Assembly (NCBI GenBank): GCA_002724635.1
Contig: PBPM01000100.1
Span: forward strand, 1 to 64,000
Source: Rhodospirillaceae bacterium
GTDB taxonomy: Bacteria > Pseudomonadota > Alphaproteobacteria > UBA6615
DNA: 64,000 nt
Reading direction: 5' to 3'
The notes under the pieces were generated by a model. That model had not been told where the DNA came from. It searched no databases and worked only from the letters and a program-made list of their open reading frames with translations. A program made the translations under genes and the position numbers. Positions 1-9,540 of the stretch are shown here, piece by piece (the stretch's first letter is position 1; each line of letters begins with the position of its first letter).

Positions 1-2
1 CG

Positions 3-398
3 CGGTTTCGCAAGCGGATCACGGAAATGCATCACGCGGTCATGGCGCAGACCGGAAACTCGCGCGAAAAGCTGCTCGACTGGCTGCTCGGCGCGCCGCC
101 GGCGCGCTTTGCCGAGTTGGCGCCGCTAGTCATCGAGCATGCCGGGCAGGGCGATACCGCCGCGCTCGAGATCGTCAGCGAAGCAGGCCGGGAAATCGAT
201 GCCTTGGCGGATGTGCTGGATTCGAGCCGCAGTGTGCCCCTGGCGCTGGTCGGCGGGCTGGCGGCGCCCCTTGATGCTTTTCTCCCCGACCGCTTGCGCG
301 GTTGGGTGCGGGTGCCCCGCGAGGAACCTATCAGCGGCGCCCTGATGCTGGCCCAAGGCCGCGCACCGGATGAAACAATCATGTGGCAGAACCGATGA
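3..398 (+). CDS. N-acetylglucosamine kinase / BadF-BadG-type ATPase, C-terminal part (5' end outside window)
   Basis: Frame is open to the window edge; C-terminal 'LALVGGLAAPL..GALMLAQG' resembles GlcNAc kinase family; ATGA overlap with nagA downstream. Confidence 0.65.
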   Translation, partial: RFRKRITEMHHAVMAQTGNSREKLLDWLLGAPPARFAELAPLVIEHAGQGDTAALEIVSEAGREIDALADVLDSSRSVPLALVGGLAAPLDAFLPDRLRGWVRVPREEPISGALMLAQGRAPDETIMWQNR

Positions 399-1492
399 GC
401 GGATACGAACGCAGCGGACAAATCCTCACCCCCGATGGCTGGGTTGTGGGCAGGATCAGTTTTGATAGCCACGTCCTAGCCATTGTTGAAGACGACGTAC
501 CGCCGGACGCGCCTCGGATTGTCCCCGGCTTTGTCGACCTACACGTACCCGGCGGCGGGGGGGCAGACGTAATGCAGGGGACGGCTGCGGTGCGTGCGAC
601 GGCGCGGCTGCACGCCAAACATGGGACGACGTCGTTCCTGCCGGCAACGATCACGGCGCCCGAGGCGGAATTGATCGCTGCACTCGCGGGGATCGGCAGA
701 GTTCAGGCGGACCGGAAGCCCGGCGAGGCGCGGGTGCTGGGGGCACATATGGAAGGGCCCTATATCAATGCCGCGCGGCTGGGGGCCCAGCCGCCTTTTG
801 CAAGGGACCCGGATCCGGTGTTCCTCAAGACCATAGCCGATGAGGGCGTGGTCAAGCTGGTTACGCTAGCGCCGGAAATCGAGGGTGGCATCGACATGGT
901 CCGGCAAATGGCCGGCGCCGGGATCGCTGTCCAAATGGGCCATTCCGACGCCGACTATGAGACGGCCCTCGTGGCGATCGAGGCCGGTGCGCGTGGTTTC
1001 ACGCATCTGTTCAACGCGATGTCGCCGCTACACCACCGTGCACCTGGGCTTGCTGGCGCCGCACTTGCACATGGCGAATATGCGGCACTCATTCCCGACG
1101 GTGTCCATGTGGCACCGGGGGCCATGAAGGTAGCCCTGCGGACGATTCCGCGGCTGTTCGCGGTCACCGACGCAACCGCAGCTGCGGGCATGCCTGACGG
1201 CGCGTACCCGCTGGGTAATCACACGGTGACGAAGCAGGGCGACAACGTCTTTCTGGAAGACGGGACGCTGGCGGGCAGTGCGTTGACCATGGATCGTGCG
1301 CTAACGAACCTTCTGGGACTAGGCTTGTCACTCTCAGAGGCCAGCCGGCGATTATCGACTTATCCGGCGGATTTTATCGGCCGCGTGGATCGAGGCCGCC
1401 TGCAGCCGGGCGCTTGGGCCGATCTAGTAATGCTCGATCCGGCAAATCAGCTTGTCGAGGTGGTGGTCGAGGGGGAACCCGTCGAAGTGTAG
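395..1492 (+). CDS. nagA: N-acetylglucosamine-6-phosphate deacetylase
   Basis: PGFVDLHVPGGGG, HMEGPYIN, QMGHSDAD, THLFNAMSPLHHR motifs; ATG at 395 overlaps the upstream TGA. Confidence 0.93.
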   Translation: MSGYERSGQILTPDGWVVGRISFDSHVLAIVEDDVPPDAPRIVPGFVDLHVPGGGGADVMQGTAAVRATARLHAKHGTTSFLPATITAPEAELIAALAGIGRVQADRKPGEARVLGAHMEGPYINAARLGAQPPFARDPDPVFLKTIADEGVVKLVTLAPEIEGGIDMVRQMAGAGIAVQMGHSDADYETALVAIEAGARGFTHLFNAMSPLHHRAPGLAGAALAHGEYAALIPDGVHVAPGAMKVALRTIPRLFAVTDATAAAGMPDGAYPLGNHTVTKQGDNVFLEDGTLAGSALTMDRALTNLLGLGLSLSEASRRLSTYPADFIGRVDRGRLQPGAWADLVMLDPANQLVEVVVEGEPVEV

Positions 1493-2625
1493 TCGGCTGT
1501 CCGCCAGCCTCGCAGAATCTCTGCGGCGGACGCCCCCGCATCCAGTTGCACGCGCAGATCGTCGCGTCCGAACAGGTTGTCGATCGCGAAACCAGCGTCA
1601 CCCGCGGGCAGCCACGCAAAGTCCGGATGATTTGCTATCAGCCAGGCGAGCAGGTGAACGCCTAATGCTAGGGCATCGTGATGTGGCCCCCGGCGCGGCC
1701 AGAGTGTAATCCCCCGGAGCGTTTGCCCAGCATCGGGCGATCGGACGAAGAAGATGTCCCTGGACGCGGCGGCGAACCCGGTCGGCCATTCATTTATTGC
1801 GCCTGCCAGCGCCTCGGCATCGAGGCCCGGTGCCGCGACGGCTCGAAATGAGACGGATGTACCTCGGCATTCGCGTATGTTGGTGGCTTCGAGAAGCACC
1901 AGGCCGGCGTAGGCCACGACAGCGTCGGGATGCGAAAGCGCCGGCGACGGCGGTATCCAGCCGAGCGGGGCGCGCAGTGCGATATCCGCCGGGTAGATGG
2001 CGAAGGGGGCCTGACTGCTAACCGGCGCGGTTGCCAGCGAAATCAATTCCCCGATCGTGCGCCCGTGTACGAAGGGAACATCGAAATAGGCGAGTATAGA
2101 CCTTCGCTCCAGCACTGGCCGTGGGCCAGCGAGGGAGGGGCCGAGCGGGTTTGCGCGGTCACATACGATCACCTCGATATGCCGGGCCAGCGCGGCGGCG
2201 GCAAAATTCGCGGCGGTTGCGGCGTATGTGTAACAACGCACGCCGACATCGCGGAGGTCGATGATCACCGCGTCCAGACCTTCCAGCACCACGTCAACGC
2301 GATCCTCGAACCCCATATAGAGGCTGTGGACTGGCAAACCGGTCAGCGGGTCCCTGCCGTCCGCCACGGCATCGCCCGCGCCGTCTGCCAGGCGCATGCC
2401 GTGTTCGGGGGTGAAGAGCCGCGGTGGCGTCCCGTTGAGGGCGTCGAGGCGACGCGTGATGGCCAGGCTCGCGGGGATACGATCGACCGTCGTCGCAGCG
2501 TGATTGGTCAGCAGACCCACCTTCCCGGCGGCGAGCCGGTGGAACATCAGTTCGTCTGAGATCAGGCGATCGAGGCCCGCCAAAGCGCGTTTCACCGGTT
2601 CTGCGCTCTTGTCGAATCCGCTCAT
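1447..2625 (-). CDS. DUF1343 family protein (NamZ-like exo-beta-N-acetylmuramidase)
   Basis: KVGLLTNHAATT, PPRLFTPEHGMR, LPVHSLYG-like, IDLRDVGVRCYTY, NPLG motifs of the DUF1343/NamZ family. Confidence 0.85.
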   Translation of the reverse strand: MSGFDKSAEPVKRALAGLDRLISDELMFHRLAAGKVGLLTNHAATTVDRIPASLAITRRLDALNGTPPRLFTPEHGMRLADGAGDAVADGRDPLTGLPVHSLYMGFEDRVDVVLEGLDAVIIDLRDVGVRCYTYAATAANFAAAALARHIEVIVCDRANPLGPSLAGPRPVLERRSILAYFDVPFVHGRTIGELISLATAPVSSQAPFAIYPADIALRAPLGWIPPSPALSHPDAVVAYAGLVLLEATNIRECRGTSVSFRAVAAPGLDAEALAGAINEWPTGFAAASRDIFFVRSPDAGQTLRGITLWPRRGPHHDALALGVHLLAWLIANHPDFAWLPAGDAGFAIDNLFGRDDLRVQLDAGASAAEILRGWRTADYTSTGSPSTTTSTS

Positions 2626-2676
2626 AAGACTAGCCTAGACCCGAGGTATGTGACGAACAATGACTGGTGCAGGTCC

Positions 2677-2826
2677 TCATACCATGCGGTTCAGCAGAGT
2701 GCCGGTCTCGCCGGCATCCTCGTCCTCTGCGGCGTCTTCGGTTCTGCGCCTGACGTCGTCCCGACGCGCACTAAATAGGTTGCTGCGAGGCTCGAAAATC
2801 CCCGAAACTTGGTTGCTGACCTCCAT
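2677..2826 (-). CDS. small hypothetical protein (49 aa, MEVSNQVSGIFEPRSNLFSARRDDVRRRTEDAAEDEDAGETGTLLNRMV)
   Basis: ATG-to-TGA small ORF in an otherwise empty interval; composition looks protein-like but no family recognised. Confidence 0.3.
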   Translation of the reverse strand: MEVSNQVSGIFEPRSNLFSARRDDVRRRTEDAAEDEDAGETGTLLNRMV

Positions 2827-3038
2827 TATTCGGCCTGCCGAAATATCTCGAGTACGTCTCCAAGGTTACAGGCAGCTCTCGCACCACTGCTAAATCGCAT
2901 ATCTGCTGCGGCCCGAAAGGAATGCCGCTGCAATCGCGATCCAATCAATTTTTAGAATTCCGGACTTTTGAGGTTTACGGAAGGAATTCGACCAGAATCC
3001 GAACCACTTACGGCGAGGTGCTGTCCGTGGGGTCGCGG

Positions 3039-3380
3039 CTAGCCGATCGTCCGTAGCCGCGGGCGGCTCTTGATTGCCGCGAGGACCGTGTTCAAGCTCT
3101 CGCTTTGCTTCAGCCGCTGAGGACCCCTCGATACGGCATACAGTTCCGGACGACCACTTTTTCCCGGAAGTTTCTCGATCGCGTAGAGTGGATGTTCCGC
3201 AGTGTGCCGGAAAACCGAGAAGATCGCACGATCGCGTGTGAAGTCCATAGCATAGTCGCGCCATTCACCGGCCGCCACACGCCGGCTGTACTCATTGAGA
3301 AGTATGCGGAGTTCGTTTCGGTTGAACGTGACCTGAGTTGCCTTGCGCTTGGATTTTTGCAGGGTCTGATTGGAACTCAT
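3039..3380 (-). CDS. DUF2794 domain-containing protein
   Basis: VTFNRNELRILLNEYSRRVAAGEWRDYAMDFTRDRAIFSVFRHTAEHPLYAIEK typical of alphaproteobacterial DUF2794. Confidence 0.85.
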   Translation of the reverse strand: MSSNQTLQKSKRKATQVTFNRNELRILLNEYSRRVAAGEWRDYAMDFTRDRAIFSVFRHTAEHPLYAIEKLPGKSGRPELYAVSRGPQRLKQSESLNTVLAAIKSRPRLRTIG

Positions 3381-3456
3381 GACAGGTACGCCCACCCCAA
3401 AACGTGTATTCGATAGGACGAGTGTTCCCGATTTTCATACATGTGTCCAGCGCGGC

Positions 3457-3784
3457 TCAATCCGGTGTGCAGCGGGTATCGGTCTCGAACCGGTTGACCA
3501 CTTCGAAGCAGGTCACGTGCGCGACCGAATGGCAGCAAACCAGTCCTCTCTCGTGCCAACTGCGCAGCCGCGCTTGGGCTGACACTAGGCCTCGCCGACT
3601 AGGGAATAGCGGAATCTGCACTCATCGTCGGTGGTTTTGGACATCGCATGGCCGGTGACCGTTTCACCCAAATTGATCGCCGTTCCGACGCTCGCGCCCC
3701 CAAATACAAGAGATGCTGGGTCCGCATATGCCGCCAGCGCAAGCGGTGCGGTAATAGTCAGAATGGTTTTGGGATTCTTTGCAT
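3457..3784 (-). pseudogene. degraded small alphaproteobacterial lipoprotein-like gene
   Basis: Conceptual fragments PKTILTITAPLALAAYADPASLVFGGASVGTAINLGETVTGHAMSKTTDDECRFRYSLVGEA* and GLVCCHSVAHVTCFEVVNRFETDTRCTPD* lie in different frames; ATG with AGGA upstream is one base out of frame with the body. Confidence 0.55.
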
Positions 3785-3955
3785 CGTCGAATATCCTCGC
3801 GTTCGGGTACGATTGTGCGATCGCGGGGCTGAAAAATGTTATGACCCCATGCGGGTAGGGACCAAAACGCCTTTAAACGGTTGATTTTGCTGCGCCGGGC
3901 GGCGATATAGCGGCGTTTCACACTTACGTGAAGTTCTTGAAAAGGAATTTTCTTC

Positions 3956-4600
3956 GTGTCGGATCAGCTGTTCCGAGAAGTAGATGAGGAGGTCCGCCAG
4001 GACCGGCTCCAGAGCCTCTGGAAGCGCTATGGCATCTTTGCTGTCGCCGCCGTGGTCGCCATCGTGGGAGGTACGATCGCGTTCGTACTCTGGCAGAACG
4101 CTCAGCAGAGCGCCCGCGATGCCGATAGCACCCGATTCCTCGATGCCGTCATCCAGGAGAGCGCGGCGGCCGATGCCGCGCTGTTGGAGCTGCGCGAACT
4201 GGCCGAGCAGGGCACGCCCGCATACCGGTTCCTAGCGAGGCTGCGCGAGGGACGGCTGCTGGCGGCAAGAGGCGACAAGGCACAGGCGCTGGCCGTGTTT
4301 GATTCGATTGCTTCCGATGCTGATCTTGGTACGACCTATCGCGACTTAGCGCGGCTGCTGGCGGTGTCAAACGGACTCGATCAATTGTCTCAGAGCGAGG
4401 TTGAGACTCGGATTGGACCGCTGGACGTCGCCGACAATCCATTTCGCGTGACCGCGCGCGAGTTCCTCGCCGTAGCCGCGATTCAAGCCGGTGATAGGGT
4501 GCGCGCGAAAGAGTTTTTGCGTGCTAATCAGACGGATGCTCAGGCATCTGTCGCGTCGCGCGCGCGCGCGACCGAGATTCTCGCCGCGATCGGTCGCTGA
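3956..4600 (+). CDS. YfgM-like tetratricopeptide membrane protein
   Basis: Cytoplasmic N-terminus, one TM (FAVAAVVAIVGGTIAFVLW), periplasmic TPR-like helices; directly upstream of bamB. Confidence 0.8.
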   Translation: MSDQLFREVDEEVRQDRLQSLWKRYGIFAVAAVVAIVGGTIAFVLWQNAQQSARDADSTRFLDAVIQESAAADAALLELRELAEQGTPAYRFLARLREGRLLAARGDKAQALAVFDSIASDADLGTTYRDLARLLAVSNGLDQLSQSEVETRIGPLDVADNPFRVTAREFLAVAAIQAGDRVRAKEFLRANQTDAQASVASRARATEILAAIGR

Positions 4601-4602
4601 CT

Positions 4603-5946
4603 ATGCTGACGCACCTGACAGCATCTATTCGCAGATACTGGCTTCTACCCTTCGCTCTAGTCTCGCTGGTCGCATGTAACTCGTTCGATTTTCTAGGGGC
4701 CGGCGGCGACCTCCCCCTACCGGGTGAACGCATTGCCGTACTCCAGGCTCAGAACACGATCGAACCGTCGGCGCGGGTTGAGGACCTATCAATCCGCCTT
4801 CCGCGGCCGCAGGTCAACGAGGACTGGCCGCAGCAGGGCGGGTTCGCGAACCATGCGATGCACCATCTCGCCCTAGGCGTTGCACCCCAGGAAGTCTGGT
4901 CACGTGATATCGGAGCCGGCGGCGACGACGATGCGCCGATCCTGTCTGGTCCCGTGGTCGCAAATGGCTTTGTCTACGCCATGGATTCCGACGCTGTCGT
5001 GACGGCGCGGAGAGCGTCAGACGGCGTCGTCGTGTGGAGCGTCCACATCGAGCCCGAGGACGAGGATGACGGGAACTGGGGTGGTGGGGTCTCCTATGAT
5101 CTCGGACGTATCTACGCTGGAACGGGATTCGCGCAAGTCGTGGCGCTCAATGCCGGGACCGGCGCGGAACTCTGGCGCACCGCCGTTTCCGGGCCGATAC
5201 GTTCAGCGCCAACGGCGTTTGGCGGTAAGGTCTACGCCGTCACCAAGGATAATCAGTTGTTTGCCCTCGATGCGGAACTAGGGGGCGTGGATTGGACACA
5301 TACTGGAATCGAGGAGGGTGCGGGCCTGATCGGCTCGGCCAGCGCCGCCGTCGATGGCGATATGGTCATCGTTCCATATTCGTCGGGCGAAATTTTTGCG
5401 TTACGGGCCGAGAATGGCCGCCAGCTCTGGAGCGATAATCTCGCGGCTATCCGGCGCGTTGATGCGGTGTCTGCGCTTGCGGATATCCGCGGGCGCCCGG
5501 TGATCGATCGTGGCCGAGTCTATGCTATCAGCCATTCGGGCCGGATGGTTGCCATCGACCAGACGACCGGGCGCCGGGTCTGGGAGACGGACGTCGGCGG
5601 TGTAAACCAGCCCTGGGTCGCCGGCAATTTCATATTTGTGGTCAGCACTGAAGGTGACGTGGTTGCGCTGGTCGCGGAGAATGGCCTTGTGCGTTGGGTC
5701 ACGCCACTGGGGCGGTATGAGGATCCGGACGACCGTGAAGGGCTGATCAACTGGTCCGGCCCCGTGCTTGCGAGCGACCGGTTAATCGTAACCGGCAGCC
5801 ATGGTGTGGCCGTTGTGCTTTCACCCTACAGCGGCAAGATTATCGGCGAGGTTGAGATGCCCGATGACATCTCGTTGCCGCCTGTGCTTGCCGACGAGAC
5901 CCTGTATTTTCAGACCGATGGCGCGCGCCTGATCGCGTATCGCTAG
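4603..5946 (+). CDS. bamB: outer membrane protein assembly factor BamB (PQQ-like beta-propeller lipoprotein)
   Basis: Lipobox LVAC, repeated PQQ-like blades (VVALNAGTGAELWRT, LFALDAELGGVDW, MVAIDQTTGRRVWET); upstream of der. Confidence 0.92.
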   Translation: MLTHLTASIRRYWLLPFALVSLVACNSFDFLGAGGDLPLPGERIAVLQAQNTIEPSARVEDLSIRLPRPQVNEDWPQQGGFANHAMHHLALGVAPQEVWSRDIGAGGDDDAPILSGPVVANGFVYAMDSDAVVTARRASDGVVVWSVHIEPEDEDDGNWGGGVSYDLGRIYAGTGFAQVVALNAGTGAELWRTAVSGPIRSAPTAFGGKVYAVTKDNQLFALDAELGGVDWTHTGIEEGAGLIGSASAAVDGDMVIVPYSSGEIFALRAENGRQLWSDNLAAIRRVDAVSALADIRGRPVIDRGRVYAISHSGRMVAIDQTTGRRVWETDVGGVNQPWVAGNFIFVVSTEGDVVALVAENGLVRWVTPLGRYEDPDDREGLINWSGPVLASDRLIVTGSHGVAVVLSPYSGKIIGEVEMPDDISLPPVLADETLYFQTDGARLIAYR

Positions 5947-5965
5947 ATCCCGGGGCACACCGCGT

Positions 5966-7330
5966 ATGCAGCCGACCGTGGTCATTGTTGGACGTCCGAA
6001 CGTTGGCAAATCTACTCTGTTCAACCGGCTCGTCGGCCGGCGCGAGGCGCTGGTTGATGACAGCCCGGGCGTAACGCGGGACCGGCGTGAGGGTGACGGT
6101 GCGTTGGGCGATCTTGCGTTTCGGATTGTTGATACCGCGGGCCTCGAGGAGGTCTTTGATGACAGCCTGCCGGCCCGCATGCGGCGTCAGACGGAGCAGG
6201 CGCTCGACGAGGCGGATGTGGTTTTTATGGTATTCGACGCACGCGCCGGGATCACACCGCTTGATGAACAGTTCGCCACTTGGCTGCGTAGCCGTGGGGC
6301 TAATGTTTACTTAGTTGCTAACAAGTGCGAAGGACGCGCAGGTGATAGTGGCGTTCTGGAATCCTATGCGCTCGGCCTTGGCGACCCGATCGCCATCTCG
6401 GCCGAGCATGGCGAGGGGATTCATCTGCTGTTCGATCCAATCGCGGCGGTTGCTCTGGCGCCCGATGAGAACTGGCCCGATGACGACACCGCGGAAAGCG
6501 CAGAGGAAGACGACAAGCTCCTGCGCCTAGCGATTGTCGGTCGTCCCAATGTCGGCAAGTCGACGCTGATCAACGCGCTCGTTGGTCAAGACCGGCTGCT
6601 TACCGGGCCCGAGGCGGGTATCACGCGCGATGCGATTGCGGTCGAATGGATGTTCGGCCGCCAGCGGATAGCGCTCGTTGATACGGCAGGGATGCGTCGC
6701 AAGGCCCGTATTGACGAGAAACTTGAGAAGATGTCGGTCGGCAACTCGCTCAACGCGATCCAGTATGCCCATGTGGTGGCGCTGGTGCTCGACAGCGGAC
6801 AGATGCTGGAGCGCCAGGACCTGGCCATCGCCCGCCATGTTATCGACGAGGGGCGCGCCTTCGTTATCGTCGTCAATAAGTGGGACATGATCACTGATCA
6901 CACGGCGGCGCTCGGCATGCTGCGAGATCGCATGCAGGTGTCGCTGCCGCAGGGCAACGGAACGCCGATCCTCACGCTTTCAGCGACGTCCGGCCGCGGG
7001 CTCGACAAGCTGATGCCGGCTGTCCTGTTGGCCCATCAAGACTGGAACCGCCGGGTCTCGACGTCGGACTTGAACGCCTGGCTGAATGATTCGATCGAGC
7101 GGCATCCGCCGCCGTTGGCGGCCAACAAGCGCCCGATCCGGCTGCGCTATGCGACCCAACCAAAGGCGCGGCCTCCGACGGTCGTGCTTTTCGGCAACCG
7201 ACCCGAGGATTTACCGACCAGTTATCTGCGCTACTTGGAAAACAGCTTCCGGGACAGGTTCCAGCTGTCGGGTACACCGATCCGTGTGCTGACGCGCAAG
7301 GGTAACAATCCGTATCATAACAAGAAGTAA
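5966..7330 (+). CDS. der: ribosome biogenesis GTPase Der
   Basis: Two G domains (GRPNVGKSTLFN and GRPNVGKSTLIN), C-terminal KH-like domain. Confidence 0.98.
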   Translation: MQPTVVIVGRPNVGKSTLFNRLVGRREALVDDSPGVTRDRREGDGALGDLAFRIVDTAGLEEVFDDSLPARMRRQTEQALDEADVVFMVFDARAGITPLDEQFATWLRSRGANVYLVANKCEGRAGDSGVLESYALGLGDPIAISAEHGEGIHLLFDPIAAVALAPDENWPDDDTAESAEEDDKLLRLAIVGRPNVGKSTLINALVGQDRLLTGPEAGITRDAIAVEWMFGRQRIALVDTAGMRRKARIDEKLEKMSVGNSLNAIQYAHVVALVLDSGQMLERQDLAIARHVIDEGRAFVIVVNKWDMITDHTAALGMLRDRMQVSLPQGNGTPILTLSATSGRGLDKLMPAVLLAHQDWNRRVSTSDLNAWLNDSIERHPPPLAANKRPIRLRYATQPKARPPTVVLFGNRPEDLPTSYLRYLENSFRDRFQLSGTPIRVLTRKGNNPYHNKK

Positions 7331-7348
7331 GTGGGAGCTGCGGCGAGC

Positions 7349-8062
7349 TCAGGCGAGGTCTATCAGCTCGCCGTGCCGGGTGCAGTCCGGCGAGGCCAGC
7401 TCGACAAAGCTCGCTGTGATGTCCTCTGGAGTTTTGAGGCTCATTGGATCCTCACCCGGGAAGGCCGCCGCACGCATGACGGTGCGCGTCGCTCCGGGAT
7501 TAAGAAGATTGACCCTGACATGGGTCTTGGCGAGCTCGGATGCCCAGATGCGGACCATGGTCTCCAGCGCTGCCTTTGTCGTAGCATAGGCTCCCCAGAA
7601 GGCGCGTGGGTTCGCCGCGGCACCGCTTGTCACCATGATGGCGCGTCCAGCGTCAGAACGGCGCAACAAGGGGTCGAGGGTTCGGATCAGCCGCCAGTTG
7701 GCATGTATGTTGACGTCGAACACATTGTGCCATTCCTTGTCGTCATAGTGGGTGAGCGGCGTCATGTCGCCGAGTGCGCCGGCATTGCCGACCAGAATGT
7801 CGAGCTTGCCGAAACGCTCGAGCAGGGCCGGGCCGAGCGCATCGACACGCTCGAACTCGGTCAGGTCGCAAGGTACTAGGGTCGCCTGTCCACCCGCCGC
7901 CTTGATCGCATCGTCGACCTCCTCGAGGCCGCCGACCGTGCGTGCGACGAGGACTACATGGGCACCCTCGGCGGCGAATCGCTTAGCCACCGCCGCGCCC
8001 ACGCCTCGCGAAGCGCCGGTGATGACCGCAATGCGGCCCGCGAGTGCTCCGTTTTCCAACAT
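7349..8062 (-). CDS. SDR family NAD(P)-dependent oxidoreductase
   Basis: TGASRGVG, NAGA, YATTKAA motifs. Confidence 0.9.
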   Translation of the reverse strand: MLENGALAGRIAVITGASRGVGAAVAKRFAAEGAHVVLVARTVGGLEEVDDAIKAAGGQATLVPCDLTEFERVDALGPALLERFGKLDILVGNAGALGDMTPLTHYDDKEWHNVFDVNIHANWRLIRTLDPLLRRSDAGRAIMVTSGAAANPRAFWGAYATTKAALETMVRIWASELAKTHVRVNLLNPGATRTVMRAAAFPGEDPMSLKTPEDITASFVELASPDCTRHGELIDLA

Positions 8063-8070
8063 GGCGTCGC

Positions 8071-9540
8071 CTAGGCCAGTTCGGCAAGAAGCGACATCTG
8101 CGAATTGTTTTCGGTATCATTCATGTAGGTAAGGGTAATCGGATATTCGCCGCTGAAACAGGCGTCGCAATATTGCGGCATGTCTTGATCGCGACCCTGT
8201 TCCCCCATCGCGCGGTAGAGTCCGTCCATTGAGACATAGGCTAGGCTGTCGGCACCGATCAGCTTTCGAATTCCCTCCACGTCGTTGTTCGCCGCAAGCA
8301 ACTGGGAGGCTTCCGGTGTGTCGATGCCATAGAAGCAGGGGCTCTTGGTCGGCGGGCTTGATATCCGAACATGGACTTCCGCCGCACCGGCGTTGCGGAC
8401 CATCTCGACGATCTTTTGGGAGGTAGTGCCGCGCACGATGCTGTCGTCGACCAGGATCACTCGCTTGCCGTTTAGCTGTCCGCGGTTGGCGTTATGCTTA
8501 AGGCGGACGCCGAGATGGCGGATCTCGTCGGTCGGTTCGATGAAGGTGCGCCCTACATAATGGTTGCGGATCAGGCCCAGCTCGAAGGGGATCCCCGCTT
8601 TGGCGGCATAGCCGATCGCGGCGGGGACCCCGCTGTCCGGGACCGGAATTACAAGGTCGGCATCGACCGGATTCTCGCGTGCGATTTCGGCACCAATAGC
8701 CTTCCGCGCCTCGTACACATTGTGGCCCTCGACATGGGAGTCGGGCCGCGCGAAATAGATATACTCGAAGATGCAAAAACGCTTGCGCGAAGGCGGGTTC
8801 GGCTTGTGGGAGTGCAGGCCGTCGTCATCGACCACGATCACCTCGCCCGGTTCCACGTCGCGCACGAAATCGGCGCCGATGATGTCGAGCGCACAGGTCT
8901 CGGACGTCATGATCCAGGCATCGCCGATCTTGCCGAGGACGAGCGGGCGGACGCCCAGCGGGTCGCGGGCGCCGATCAGCTTGCGGCGTGACAGGGCCAC
9001 CAGCGAATAGGCACCATCGATTACGCGCAGCGCCTCTATCACCCGGTCAAGAAGCCGCACCTCGCGGCTGGTGGCGATCAGATGCTGGATCACTTCGGTG
9101 TCCATGGTCGACTGGAACAAGGATCCGGCCTGCACGAGTTCGCGGCGCAGCTGACGTGCATTGGTTAGGTTACCGTTATGGGCCAGCGCCAGCCCGCCGA
9201 AGCTGTAGTCGGCATAGAGCGGCTGCACGTTGCGCAGAACCGTCTCGCCGGCTGTCGAATAGCGGTTGTGACCGATGGCGGAATCCCCCGGCATGCGCGC
9301 GATCACGTCGCTATCGCCGAAGATGTCGCCGACGAGCCCCATGGCGCGGTGCGGGTGAAACCGCTTGCCGTCATAGGAGACAATGCCCGCGGCTTCTTGG
9401 CCGCGATGCTGCAGGGCATGCAGGCCGAGCGCCGTGAAGGCCGCCGCGTCCTCGGTACCGAAGACGCCGAAGACACCACATTCCTCGCGGAATTTGTCGG
9501 GATCGGCCTGAAACGGGAGGGTTGTGAGTGTCTGAGTCAC
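8071..9540 (-). CDS. purF: amidophosphoribosyltransferase
   Basis: ECGVFGVFG, GHNRYSTAGE, DDSIVRGTTSQK, GIDTPEASQL motifs. Confidence 0.98.
   Translation of the reverse strand: MTQTLTTLPFQADPDKFREECGVFGVFGTEDAAAFTALGLHALQHRGQEAAGIVSYDGKRFHPHRAMGLVGDIFGDSDVIARMPGDSAIGHNRYSTAGETVLRNVQPLYADYSFGGLALAHNGNLTNARQLRRELVQAGSLFQSTMDTEVIQHLIATSREVRLLDRVIEALRVIDGAYSLVALSRRKLIGARDPLGVRPLVLGKIGDAWIMTSETCALDIIGADFVRDVEPGEVIVVDDDGLHSHKPNPPSRKRFCIFEYIYFARPDSHVEGHNVYEARKAIGAEIARENPVDADLVIPVPDSGVPAAIGYAAKAGIPFELGLIRNHYVGRTFIEPTDEIRHLGVRLKHNANRGQLNGKRVILVDDSIVRGTTSQKIVEMVRNAGAAEVHVRISSPPTKSPCFYGIDTPEASQLLAANNDVEGIRKLIGADSLAYVSMDGLYRAMGEQGRDQDMPQYCDACFSGEYPITLTYMNDTENNSQMSLLAELA

Noticed and set aside
4555-4576. 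GCGCGCGCGC run
   Set aside because: Short dinucleotide run inside yfgM coding sequence; expected by chance in high-GC DNA.
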